64,000 nucleotides of DNA from Cohnella silvisoli (GTDB taxonomy: Bacteria > Bacillota > Bacilli > Paenibacillales > Paenibacillaceae), in contig NZ_JAIOAP010000008.1 in NCBI RefSeq assembly GCF_021190915.1, forward strand, positions 246,310-310,309, read 5' to 3'. A program made the position numbers and the translations under genes. Below are positions 56,459-64,000 of this stretch, one piece after another. Below the pieces are notes generated by a model. It searched no databases. It was not told where the DNA came from and saw nothing but the letters and a program-made list of their open reading frames with translations. Within the stretch, counting starts at the first letter, position 1, and each line of letters opens with the position of its first letter.

Positions 56459-58918
56459 ATGTCAAAGCAACTCGCAAGAAAGTGGAAAGTATACGTGATA
56501 CATCACTCGCATACAGATATCGGTTATACGGAAAGACAAGAGAAAATCGAACGTTTTCATGGAGATTTCATTCGCCAAGTCGTTCGGATCCTGAATGATA
56601 TTAAGTCGGGCAAACGCGCCGAATTGAAAGGGTTTCGTTGGGTGTGCGAAACGTTCTGGCAGGTGGAGAAGTTTCTTGCCGTGGCGACCGCGGATGAAAT
56701 CAGAACATTCGAAGAGGCTATCCGCGACGGAGATATCGAGCTCTCCGGCACTTATTTGAATATGAACGAATTGATTTCCGGTGATGTTCTTAAACCTATG
56801 TTGAATCGCTCGGTTGCCTATGGGCAATCCTTGGGCGTGCCGGTCAGATCGGCCATGATTGCGGATATTAACGGCTTAAGCTGGGGATATGCGCAGGAGA
56901 TGGCGGATGCGGGGATCGAACATTTTCTCACCTGCATTCATCCACTTCACGGGATATTCCCGCTTGGACGCAAGCAAACGCCGTTCTGGTGGAAGACGCC
57001 GAAAGGCGATCGCTTGCTTGTCTGGAACAACGAATACTATCATATGGGCAACGAACTCGGGCTAGTTCCGAACGCAGTGAATTCGTATGTCATGAAGGAT
57101 GAGTTCAAAGCTTTTCCCGTTTTGGAAAACCATCATGAATCGAGCGCTAAGCGGATATTCCGTTATCTGCGTAATCTGGAAGACGAGGGCTACCCGTACT
57201 CCTTCGTGCCGACGATGGTGTCCGGCTTGATTACGGACAACTCTCCGCCCTACGGCGGAATCGTAGATTACATCCGGGAGTGGAACGCGAAGTACGGAGA
57301 TGAGATCGAAATGGAATTGACGACGTTGAGTCCGTTCTTCGACAAAGTCAAGCAAGAAGCGGACACCGTTCCCATCCCCGAATACGAAGGGGACTGGCCG
57401 GATTGGTGGTCTGACGGATTGGCTTCAACCCCGCATTCCACGCAGTTGTTCCGCGAAGCGCAACGCAAGCTTCAAGTGATCAAGTGCTTGGATCCTGGCT
57501 TGGAAGTCGCTACCGCCGAGCGAATCGCGCAGGCGGAACGATTGTTGGCGTTATATTCGGAGCACACTTGGGGTTATTCGAGTTCTATCGAAGAACCTTG
57601 GAATAATATGGTGCTTCAATTAGGCGCCCGAAAAGAAGGCATGGCCACGCAAGCGCATCAAGCCATCATGACGTTATACGACGATTTGCTTGAAGCGCGC
57701 GGGGAGGCACTTCTCTACCCGGAGCGGCCGCTGCGCTATCGGATCATCAATACTTCCGAATTGGATTTAACGGATTATGCCCAATTGTATGTTGACTATT
57801 GGGAGTTTCCCCGCTTGAAACTAGGACTTGAAGTGAAAGACGTCATCACAGGCGAAGTCTATCGCCATCAAGTGATTTGGGCCAGTCGGGGCAATGTCGT
57901 CGTTGTAGAGGTTCCCATTAAAGCGGGGGAGGAAAAGCATCTTGAGATCGTTTCTTGTCCGGATGACATGTCCCGGGCTGCTACTTCAAGCATCCAAATT
58001 GAGGGTACGGATGGCGTACGCGACATCGCTCCGATCGCCGGACTTCATGGTAAATTCGCGGACGACTCTGCCATTCTGATCGATGGCACGCTGCTGGAGA
58101 CGCCTTACGTTCGAATCGAGTGGGTTCAGGGAGAAGGAATCGTGAGTTGGCTGGATAAACGGTCCGGCAAAGACTTAATTCGCGATGACCGGAAGCATGC
58201 GCCGTTTACGCCCGTTTATGACGTTACACCCGTGGACAGACATGAAGATATGGTTGCGGTAAGAAGAGCAATCGGAAGGAATCGCAAAGGAAAAAACGCA
58301 GTCGTTGCGACAGGTCATCTTATCGGCTCTAAAAATATTTATCAAGGTTCGTTATTCGCGACCGTGGAGTTGCAGTACAAAGTCGCGGGAACTTCCTATT
58401 ATGCCGTTCATCTGACGGCTTATGCCCATACGCCGAGGGTAGACGTGTCCGTTCGATTCCATAAGGACAGCGTCTGGGAACCCGAGAACTTATATATTTC
58501 GCTGCCGTTCGGCGGAGAAGAGTTGTGGATCGAGAAAACAGGCATCGTCTTGAAGCCGCATGTGAACCAGCTCCCTGGAACAGGTACCGACTTCTATTGC
58601 CTTCAGGAAGGGTTTTGCTTTACGGGGGCGGATCAATGGGTAGCCGTCGCGATGCCGGACACGCCGCTTCTGCAAACCGGGCCGGTAGAGCATCATCGGA
58701 TATTACTTCATGGACATCCGGACTTGGCAAAAGCGCCTCATCTTCCCTATGCCTGGACAATGACGAATTACTGGGAAACGAACTTCAAAGCGACGGTGGG
58801 CGGATTTTATGAGTTCAAATATAGCATTCTCTGGGGGAATGAGCGGCAGTCGGCAGAGCGGGCCATTCAGTATTGCCGCGCTGTCAACGCTGGATTGGTA
58901 TGTTACCGAAGCGAGTAA
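56459..58918 (+). CDS. GH38-family alpha-mannosidase-like enzyme (2)
   Basis: An 819-residue cytoplasmic enzyme. Zinc motif HHSHTDIGYTERQ at ~14-26, nucleophile Asp in MIADINGLSWGYAQEMADAG (~137-156), later YSEHTWGYSSS. C-terminal beta-sandwich domains from ~410. No signal peptide. It follows the transporter by 67 bp and has its own AGGTAAG, so it likely processes the imported oligosaccharide. Noticeably more GC-rich than the permeases before it, hinting at a separate origin. Confidence 0.87.
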   Translation: MSKQLARKWKVYVIHHSHTDIGYTERQEKIERFHGDFIRQVVRILNDIKSGKRAELKGFRWVCETFWQVEKFLAVATADEIRTFEEAIRDGDIELSGTYLNMNELISGDVLKPMLNRSVAYGQSLGVPVRSAMIADINGLSWGYAQEMADAGIEHFLTCIHPLHGIFPLGRKQTPFWWKTPKGDRLLVWNNEYYHMGNELGLVPNAVNSYVMKDEFKAFPVLENHHESSAKRIFRYLRNLEDEGYPYSFVPTMVSGLITDNSPPYGGIVDYIREWNAKYGDEIEMELTTLSPFFDKVKQEADTVPIPEYEGDWPDWWSDGLASTPHSTQLFREAQRKLQVIKCLDPGLEVATAERIAQAERLLALYSEHTWGYSSSIEEPWNNMVLQLGARKEGMATQAHQAIMTLYDDLLEARGEALLYPERPLRYRIINTSELDLTDYAQLYVDYWEFPRLKLGLEVKDVITGEVYRHQVIWASRGNVVVVEVPIKAGEEKHLEIVSCPDDMSRAATSSIQIEGTDGVRDIAPIAGLHGKFADDSAILIDGTLLETPYVRIEWVQGEGIVSWLDKRSGKDLIRDDRKHAPFTPVYDVTPVDRHEDMVAVRRAIGRNRKGKNAVVATGHLIGSKNIYQGSLFATVELQYKVAGTSYYAVHLTAYAHTPRVDVSVRFHKDSVWEPENLYISLPFGGEELWIEKTGIVLKPHVNQLPGTGTDFYCLQEGFCFTGADQWVAVAMPDTPLLQTGPVEHHRILLHGHPDLAKAPHLPYAWTMTNYWETNFKATVGGFYEFKYSILWGNERQSAERAIQYCRAVNAGLVCYRSE

Positions 58919-59101
58919 TCAAAGCGCAATAAATCTGATATCAAGTGACACCTATCAGCTACGCGTGGGTGTTTTGAATACTAAAAAAGTTTTATAAGCT
59001 TGAAAAACCTTTCATAAGTTCTCAACATGTAATAAAAAGCGAAACAAAATTTTAAACTCTTACAATGTAAAATAAGAGCTTGAGAGAAGAGAGGGAAATA
59101 G

Positions 59102-61237
59102 ATGAATTCAAATCAAACGACAATAAAAACGGTTCATGTCATCTTCAAAACGCATTTAGATATCGGATTTACTAATCTTGCTGAAAATGTCTTAGAGACG
59201 TATGTAAATCAATTTATTCCAAATGCCATTGCCTTTGCTAATCAGTTAGAACAAGCAGGAGGGCGAGAGCGATTCATTTGGACGACTGGCTCTTGGCTTA
59301 TCGACTATTATCTACGAACGGCTTCACAGGAGAATAAAATCCGAATGGAAGAAGCCATTCGTAAAGGACTCATTGCGTGGCACGCCTATCCCTTTACGAC
59401 CCATACGGAGTTAATGGATAAGCGATTATTAGAATATGGACTATCCATCTCGGAAAAACTCGATGAGAGATTCGGCAAAAAAACAATTGCCGCGAAAATG
59501 ACGGATGTTCCGGGGCACACGATTGGTATGGTTCCTTCGATGGCTAAAGCCGGCATTAAATTTTTTCATATCGGCGTAAATCCGCTTTCGAAAATGCCGG
59601 ATGTTCCTCCAACCTTTGTTTGGCAGGCGCAAGACGGATCGGAAATTATCGTTGGCTATAACGATCATTACGGAGATGTAGTTAACAATGAAATGGATAA
59701 CACGTACAAGGGAGCATCCATGATCCCCGGATTAGAAGATGCCATTGTAATCGCTTTAACCGGCGATAATATTGGGCCGCCATCCATTGAAGAAATAAAG
59801 ACGTTATTCGCTAATCTCGAGAAACAATACCCTGGGGCTGTCATTAAGTCCTCTACAATGGATGCGTATGCCGAGAAGTTATGGGAAGTCAAACATAAAC
59901 TTCCCGTTATGAAAGAAGAAATCGGGGATACGTGGATATATGGCGTTTCAAGCGATCCGCTCAAAATTTCCAAGTATCGTGAGTTATTAAGGCTTCGCGA
60001 TAAGTGGATAGAAGAGGGGACGCTTCTCATCCATTCCGAAGAATATGACTCATTCTCGGAAGCATTGGCGCTCATACCCGAACACACCTGGGGATTTGAT
60101 TTCAGACAGTATTTACCCGATTATATGAACTATTCTAAAGATCAATTTGCTAAAGCAAGAAGCGAAGACCATTTCACTGAGGGAAGAACCCAAAAAATGT
60201 ATGCTTATGCAACAACCTACCCTATGTTTTATGGTCCGGATACATTTAGTTACAGCCATATTGAACGTTCTTGGGACGAACAGAGAGCCTATATCACTCA
60301 AGCGATCAATTCACTGGATGAGCGAAAACAGATCGAAGCTCACTCGGCTTTAGAAAAGTTTAAACCCAAGGAAACGAATCATCAGGGGAATCATAAAATT
60401 GAAATTCATGAAACGGTCACCCTAGGCAAATTTCAAGTCGCCTTTCAAAATGACGGTTCAATCGGGTGGCTTAGCGATTCAACGGGCAAAGTGTGGGCGG
60501 ATCAATCCTCGCCAATCGGTGCTTATAGCTATCAAACGTTCGGATTAAACGATTATATGAATTTTATTAGGGCGTACTGTACCCATTGGCAAGAGTGGGG
60601 GCATTTCGCTTGTGTGGATATTTGCAAAATAGGAATAGACTATGCCGTACCGACTCCGGAGAATAAAACGTTTAAACCCCTATTAGAATCCATATTACTA
60701 GAGAAATTAGAAGAGATAGATAGGATTCATGTCAATCTTCGAATGGATGACAAGGCTTCAGTCGTACAAGGGGCACCTCGAAGACTTCAAATTAAGTACA
60801 GCTTTTATCATCATAAAAGCGAAATTGATATTGAACTGAAATGGTTTAATAAGGACGCACATAGATTGCCAGAAGCGAGCTGGTTCTCTATTTCTCCCAA
60901 AGTAAATAATGCTAACCTATGGAAGATGGATAAATTAGGATCTCTTATTTCGCCTTTAGAAATAGTTAAAGATGGTAATCGAAGCTTTCACGCGATTAAT
61001 ACCGGATTGTATTATGACGGCGCTGACGGTCGAGTCGCTTTGAAAACGTTGGATGCGCCTGTCGTTTCCATGGGCAAAGCAAATATATTGAATTTTGATA
61101 ATACCTTTGCTGATATGAGTGGAGGCTTACATTTTAATCTGCACAATAATTTATGGGCAACAAATTTTAGATCGTGGTATGAAGAGGATAGTTTATTTCG
61201 GTTTTCGCTTGTATTAAATTCCATTGCATATGATTAA
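59102..61237 (+). CDS. DUF5054 protein (GH38-related)
   Basis: A 711-residue protein of the DUF5054 type, which shares the GH38 catalytic layout. FKTHLDIGFTNLA at ~15-27 with the His-x-Asp zinc pair, TDVPGHTIGMVPSMAKAGIK (~138-157) with the putative catalytic Asp, and LIPEHTWGFDFRQYL (~323-337). Beta-sandwich C-terminal half. Cytoplasmic. Substrate unknown, likely an alpha-linked sugar released by or alongside the GH38 enzyme next door. The gene is AT-rich. ATG follows AGAGAGGGA. Confidence 0.85.
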   Translation: MNSNQTTIKTVHVIFKTHLDIGFTNLAENVLETYVNQFIPNAIAFANQLEQAGGRERFIWTTGSWLIDYYLRTASQENKIRMEEAIRKGLIAWHAYPFTTHTELMDKRLLEYGLSISEKLDERFGKKTIAAKMTDVPGHTIGMVPSMAKAGIKFFHIGVNPLSKMPDVPPTFVWQAQDGSEIIVGYNDHYGDVVNNEMDNTYKGASMIPGLEDAIVIALTGDNIGPPSIEEIKTLFANLEKQYPGAVIKSSTMDAYAEKLWEVKHKLPVMKEEIGDTWIYGVSSDPLKISKYRELLRLRDKWIEEGTLLIHSEEYDSFSEALALIPEHTWGFDFRQYLPDYMNYSKDQFAKARSEDHFTEGRTQKMYAYATTYPMFYGPDTFSYSHIERSWDEQRAYITQAINSLDERKQIEAHSALEKFKPKETNHQGNHKIEIHETVTLGKFQVAFQNDGSIGWLSDSTGKVWADQSSPIGAYSYQTFGLNDYMNFIRAYCTHWQEWGHFACVDICKIGIDYAVPTPENKTFKPLLESILLEKLEEIDRIHVNLRMDDKASVVQGAPRRLQIKYSFYHHKSEIDIELKWFNKDAHRLPEASWFSISPKVNNANLWKMDKLGSLISPLEIVKDGNRSFHAINTGLYYDGADGRVALKTLDAPVVSMGKANILNFDNTFADMSGGLHFNLHNNLWATNFRSWYEEDSLFRFSLVLNSIAYD

Positions 61238-61267
61238 ACAATAGTTTTAACCCCGATTTAAAATTAT

Positions 61268-61292
61268 AGGGCCACCAAGCTTTGGTGGCCCT
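61268..61292 (+). terminator. Stem-loop after the DUF5054 gene
   Basis: AGGGCCACCAA (61268-61278) and TTGGTGGCCCT (61282-61292) form a perfect 11-bp stem with a 3-base loop. The T-tract is weak (AACTTGC), so termination efficiency is uncertain. Confidence 0.6.
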
Positions 61293-61382
61293 AACTTGCA
61301 ACGATATCTCGTTAGCCGTCAATCGCTCGGACGATGACGATTATTACGCAACGGAAAGATCGGATTAAGGAGGAGCTCTGCG

Positions 61383-61665
61383 ATGAGAAATCATAAGTAT
61401 CATTTTTTTTAATAAGCCGGTGGACGTAAGCGAAGATTTTTTGAAACAAGAGAATACATTTTTTAATATGATGCGTAAGAAAAACTATGACCCTTTGCTT
61501 GGCAAGGGTGAAATTGAAAGTGATGGGCAAACGGTACCTTTTTCCTTATCTTTTATATCAGCAAGAACGATTAGGCTGCAAATTTCTGCACGAATGACTA
61601 CAGGGACCAATCAAGCTCTCAATACTGAGCCTTCCATGATGATTGAGAATGAATTAGGAATATGA
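61383..61665 (+). pseudogene. N-terminal fragment of a GH31-like glycosidase
   Basis: ATG 61383 follows AAGGAGGAG and begins MRNHKYHFF. A run of eight T at 61403-61410 puts the frame off by one; with seven T it would continue NKPVDVSEDFLKQENTFFN. The next frame reads VPFSLSFISARTIRLQIS, like the N-terminal sandwich of GH31 alpha-glucosidases/xylosidases, and stops at 61663-61665. The catalytic barrel is absent. Confidence 0.62.
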
Positions 61666-61733
61666 AAATTACAGGAAATATCCTTAATCTGTCGGATAAG
61701 GCTATTATAGAGTTTATCTTTAGAATTTAGGCA

Positions 61734-62630
61734 TTAGCGAGAGTAGGTGTTAGTAACTCTATCGCGATAACGGGCGGGTGTAATACCGACTTCTCTTGTG
61801 AATATTCTTGTGAAGTAATGTACAGAATGAAATCCCGTACTCTCCAAAATATCCTTTATCAGAATGTGTTTATTATGCAATAGCTCGCAAGCTCTCTCAA
61901 TCCGTTTCTCAAGTAAGTAACTGGTAAATGAAATTCCTTCTTCCATGAATAGCCTTGTTAAATGTCGCCTAGAAATGTATAAGTAATTCGCGATGTCCTC
62001 CACCGAAATGTCTTGGGACAAGTTATCTTGAATGAACTGCTTGGCCTGATCAATTAAACAGTTAGAAAACTCTCGATCGCGCAGGGGTGCCCTCGATTTT
62101 TGCCGTATGGTGAAAGATTGATGAAAGGAACATAGCAGAGCCAAAGACAGTTGATTCAAGATTGAATTGAAATGTAAAGGCGGATCGCTAGCTTGTTCCC
62201 ATAACGCCTTCCACACATAAGCCGTATAGGAAGCACTATTTGCATGAACCAGAACATGACCTGTATTCTTTAAAATGTCGTAAATCATTAGCGAATTCGC
62301 TGTGCAGTTCTTTTTGTCCACATCAAACCCGACAAACAACATGATCATGTCTCTTCCATATTGGATCTGATGCAGCCTCTCCGGTCGGGACATGAATATT
62401 GAACCTGGTTCAAGAGAATAGGACATGCCCGCTTCCAAGTACACCCCTCTCCCCTGCACTACATAACAAACCTCAAAAAACGAATGCTTATGCATTGGAT
62501 GTACGAAATGAGAGAAGGTAGTTCCCCAATAGTGGATTTTAAAATGGATATCGTCCCCAGCGATAAAAGGGACATTTCGGTTTAAATAATGCTGGGATTC
62601 GGGGGAGGGGAGAAAGCTCAATGGGATCAC
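61734..62630 (-). CDS. AraC-family regulator with cupin sensor
   Basis: A 298-residue regulator transcribed towards the broken GH31 gene. N-terminal cupin-like domain (HPMHKHSFFEVCYVVQGRGV, LEPGSIFMSRPERLHQI) expected to bind a sugar. C-terminal AraC double helix-turn-helix from QAKQFIQDNLSQDISVEDIA to VGITPARYRDRV. It diverges from the PhyH gene, with 256 bp between them, and probably controls neighbouring glycan genes. Confidence 0.92.
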   Translation of the reverse strand: MIPLSFLPSPESQHYLNRNVPFIAGDDIHFKIHYWGTTFSHFVHPMHKHSFFEVCYVVQGRGVYLEAGMSYSLEPGSIFMSRPERLHQIQYGRDMIMLFVGFDVDKKNCTANSLMIYDILKNTGHVLVHANSASYTAYVWKALWEQASDPPLHFNSILNQLSLALLCSFHQSFTIRQKSRAPLRDREFSNCLIDQAKQFIQDNLSQDISVEDIANYLYISRRHLTRLFMEEGISFTSYLLEKRIERACELLHNKHILIKDILESTGFHSVHYFTRIFTREVGITPARYRDRVTNTYSR

Positions 62631-62886
62631 TCCTTTTAAATTTGGCTCAAAAGTACAAATCGAAGGCTTTAATGAATAAATACATTTGATCTTGATCCCA
62701 TTATAATAAAAGAGTAATGAAAAACAAATATATTCTTTAGATGGGGGTTATCTATGATTTCTGAATAAGATGTCAAGCTGTACCGAGAGGAATGGAGTGG
62801 ATAGCATTATTCGCAAGCGGCTTTCCGTAGTTTTCAAACTTATTGGCCCGAATGTACAACTTCAAAGCTAAAAATTCATTTATCGA

Positions 62887-63690
62887 ATGAAGGAGATGGT
62901 TGTCATTAGAACATTATCAGCAACAGAAAACGCAGCCCAATATGAAAAAGATGGTTACTTGGTCTTTCCAGATATCCTCGATGCTGATTTAATGAATGAA
63001 GCCAAGGAGCACGTACAATGGTTGATTGATAAAAATCCGGACTTACGTCCAGAGGCGCTGCATACAAATTTAATTCATAATGATCCTTTCTGGCTAAGAC
63101 TCGTAAGCGACGACCGACTTTTGGATATTGCAGAGTCCTTTATCGGACCTGATATTGCTTTATTTGCTTCCCATTATATTTGTAAACCGGCATTTAATGG
63201 CCGACCTGTCCTATGGCATCAAGATGGAAGCTACTGGCCGTTGGACCCCATGAATGTGGTTACATTGTGGCTGGCAGTGGATGATTCTACAGTTGAAAAC
63301 GGATGTTTGCGAGTCATTCCTGGAACACATAAGCTTCAGCTACAAGAAATGCAAGCCAGCTTTGAAATGGAGAACGTGTTGGGATCAGAGATTGAGAAGA
63401 AATATGTGGATGAATCCAAAGCAGTAGACATTGTTTTGAAATCGGGCAGCGTTTCCATTCACCATCCGAACATTATTCACGGGTCCAAAGAAAACCTTTC
63501 ACCCCATAGACGTTGCGGACTGACTATACGATACATTCCAACAAGTACAATCGTAACGAAAGAGAGCTTAAACAAAATCCACTTAATGCGCGGTAATATA
63601 GTTAAGCACGAGAACATATATCTGCCATTGCCTGCTTTTGATGCAACGGTTCATATGAGCTTCAAAGGCTGTGAGAGCTTTGGTAAGTAA
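62887..63690 (+). CDS. PhyH-family (phytanoyl-CoA dioxygenase-like) Fe(II)/2OG oxygenase
   Basis: About 267 residues. Iron site His-x-Asp in WHQDGSYWPL (~112-121) and distal His in SIHHPNIIHGSKENLSPHRR with the 2OG-binding Arg. PGTHKLQ and ENGCLRVIPG are typical of PhyH. The start is uncertain: ATG 62887 lacks a ribosome site, and AAGGAG lies inside it (62890-62895), so translation may start a few codons later. It matches the remnant at 52303-52545, linking it to the catabolic clusters. Substrate unknown. Confidence 0.87.
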   Translation: MKEMVVIRTLSATENAAQYEKDGYLVFPDILDADLMNEAKEHVQWLIDKNPDLRPEALHTNLIHNDPFWLRLVSDDRLLDIAESFIGPDIALFASHYICKPAFNGRPVLWHQDGSYWPLDPMNVVTLWLAVDDSTVENGCLRVIPGTHKLQLQEMQASFEMENVLGSEIEKKYVDESKAVDIVLKSGSVSIHHPNIIHGSKENLSPHRRCGLTIRYIPTSTIVTKESLNKIHLMRGNIVKHENIYLPLPAFDATVHMSFKGCESFGK

Positions 63691-63736
63691 ATAATTAGCA
63701 ATGGCATATTGTGCCGTTTGGTGTACGGAAATGCTA

Positions 63737-63775
63737 AGCGTTCAACCTACTTTGGTTGGGCGCTATTCTTTATTT
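63737..63775 (+). terminator. Terminator after the PhyH gene
   Basis: AGCGTTCAACC (63737-63747) pairs with GGTTGGGCGCT (63754-63764) with two G-T pairs and a 6-base loop, followed by ATTCTTTATTTT. Confidence 0.72.
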
Positions 63776-63885
63776 TCCAAGTGAGGTGTTGGCAATTGTT
63801 GCGGCTTTGGGTTACGGATGTTAGATTGGATTCTGTGATTAGCGCAACAAAATGCCACAACAAAATGTAAGCGTGTCAATTTGCT

Positions 63886-63923
63886 GAGAAAATGTCACCT
63901 TAACTCTTCCGAGAAAATGTCAC
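63886..63923. repeat. Repeated GAGAAAATGTCAC motifs, probable insertion-sequence end
   Basis: GAGAAAATGTCAC occurs at 63886-63898 and 63911-63923. Closely spaced direct repeats of this sort mark the ends of IS21-type elements. The element itself would lie beyond the right edge. Between the terminator and these repeats (63776-63885) I see no gene. Confidence 0.45.
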
Positions 63924-64000
63924 TTTTACGGTGTTTCCAAACCACCGTTAGGTGGCTTGGACTGTCGTTGATTTTGTGGTATTCTTTACTTGCTTTTGAT

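Noticed and set aside
61403..61410. Programmed ribosomal frameshift in the GH31-like gene
   Set aside because: The product would still end after ~94 residues without a catalytic domain, so simple decay is more likely.
62631..62886. TATAAT at 62702-62707 as the PhyH promoter
   Set aside because: No acceptable -35 box at 16-18 bp spacing, and it lies ~180 bp from the gene; left unassigned.

Overview
The window looks like a chromosomal stretch of a spore-forming, plant- or soil-associated Firmicute of the Paenibacillus/Cohnella type. The grounds are YesM/YesN-type two-component pairs next to CUT1 sugar ABC transporters without their own ATPase, GH38/DUF5054/DUF4432/NHL glycan genes, a Spo0E-like protein, strong AGGAGG ribosome sites and frequent TTG/GTG starts. 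No rRNA, tRNA or CRISPR array was seen. The genus is an inference from gene content.

Left part (1-13,650): the conjugation module of an integrative conjugative element of the Tn1549/clostridial CTn type. In order it holds the C-terminus of a giant helicase/methylase, a Toprim/DUF3991 protein, a candidate oriT, MobC, a MobP-type relaxase, PcfB, an ArdC-like protein, VirD4, a Maff2 pilin-like protein and a VirB6/TrbL-like protein. A small non-transfer island follows (XRE regulator on the minus strand, a Spo0E-like protein, an unknown), then PrgI and VirB4. Nothing of the usual downstream genes (cell-wall hydrolase, topoisomerase) follows VirB4. Instead there is a graveyard (13,650-14,500) with a 2OG-Fe(II) oxygenase fragment and scrambled IS21 pieces, so the element is probably truncated or rearranged here.

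Middle part (14,554-31,750): glycan locus A. It has a YesM/YesN pair, a solute-binding lipoprotein, two permeases and a secreted beta-helix enzyme (GH141-like, with duplicated C-terminal domains). Then come an aldo/keto reductase, a large protein of unknown family, a COG3618 lactonase, a GH38 enzyme and a RhaM-like mutarotase. Together they suggest import of oligosaccharides and non-phosphorylative oxidation of a deoxy or neutral sugar (dehydrogenase, then lactonase). A fragment zone (31,090-32,254) holds broken GH63-like and IS630 genes and a broken copy of the unknown family.

32,360-40,289: catabolic cluster 1 (GntR, MBL-fold hydrolase, phosphotransferase, broken enolase paralogue, SDR, glucarate-dehydratase-like enzyme, DUF4432, NHL propeller), visibly GC-rich. 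40,547-43,922: a second YesM/YesN pair.

43,993-52,815: an inserted block with IS1634, IS21, tyrosine-recombinase and DDE-transposase debris. It also carries catabolic cluster 2 (GntR, SDR, MBL, DUF4432, RraA-like, mannonate-dehydratase-like, broken PhyH and NHL genes), visibly AT-rich. The block lies between two 322-bp direct repeats of the YesN 3' end plus its terminator.

53,234-63,690: the transporter that probably belonged to the second YesM/YesN pair (binding protein, two permeases), then GH38 and DUF5054 enzymes, a broken GH31 start, an AraC regulator and an intact PhyH dioxygenase. The right edge enters another insertion-sequence end.

The two paralogous catabolic clusters share a set of poorly characterised families. 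Both GntR genes, and one catabolic gene in each cluster, have the same operator-like palindrome TGTAACATGTTACA (or a close variant) in front of them, with the same promoter geometry at the two regulator genes. This is the best candidate in the window for an undescribed sugar or sugar-acid pathway.
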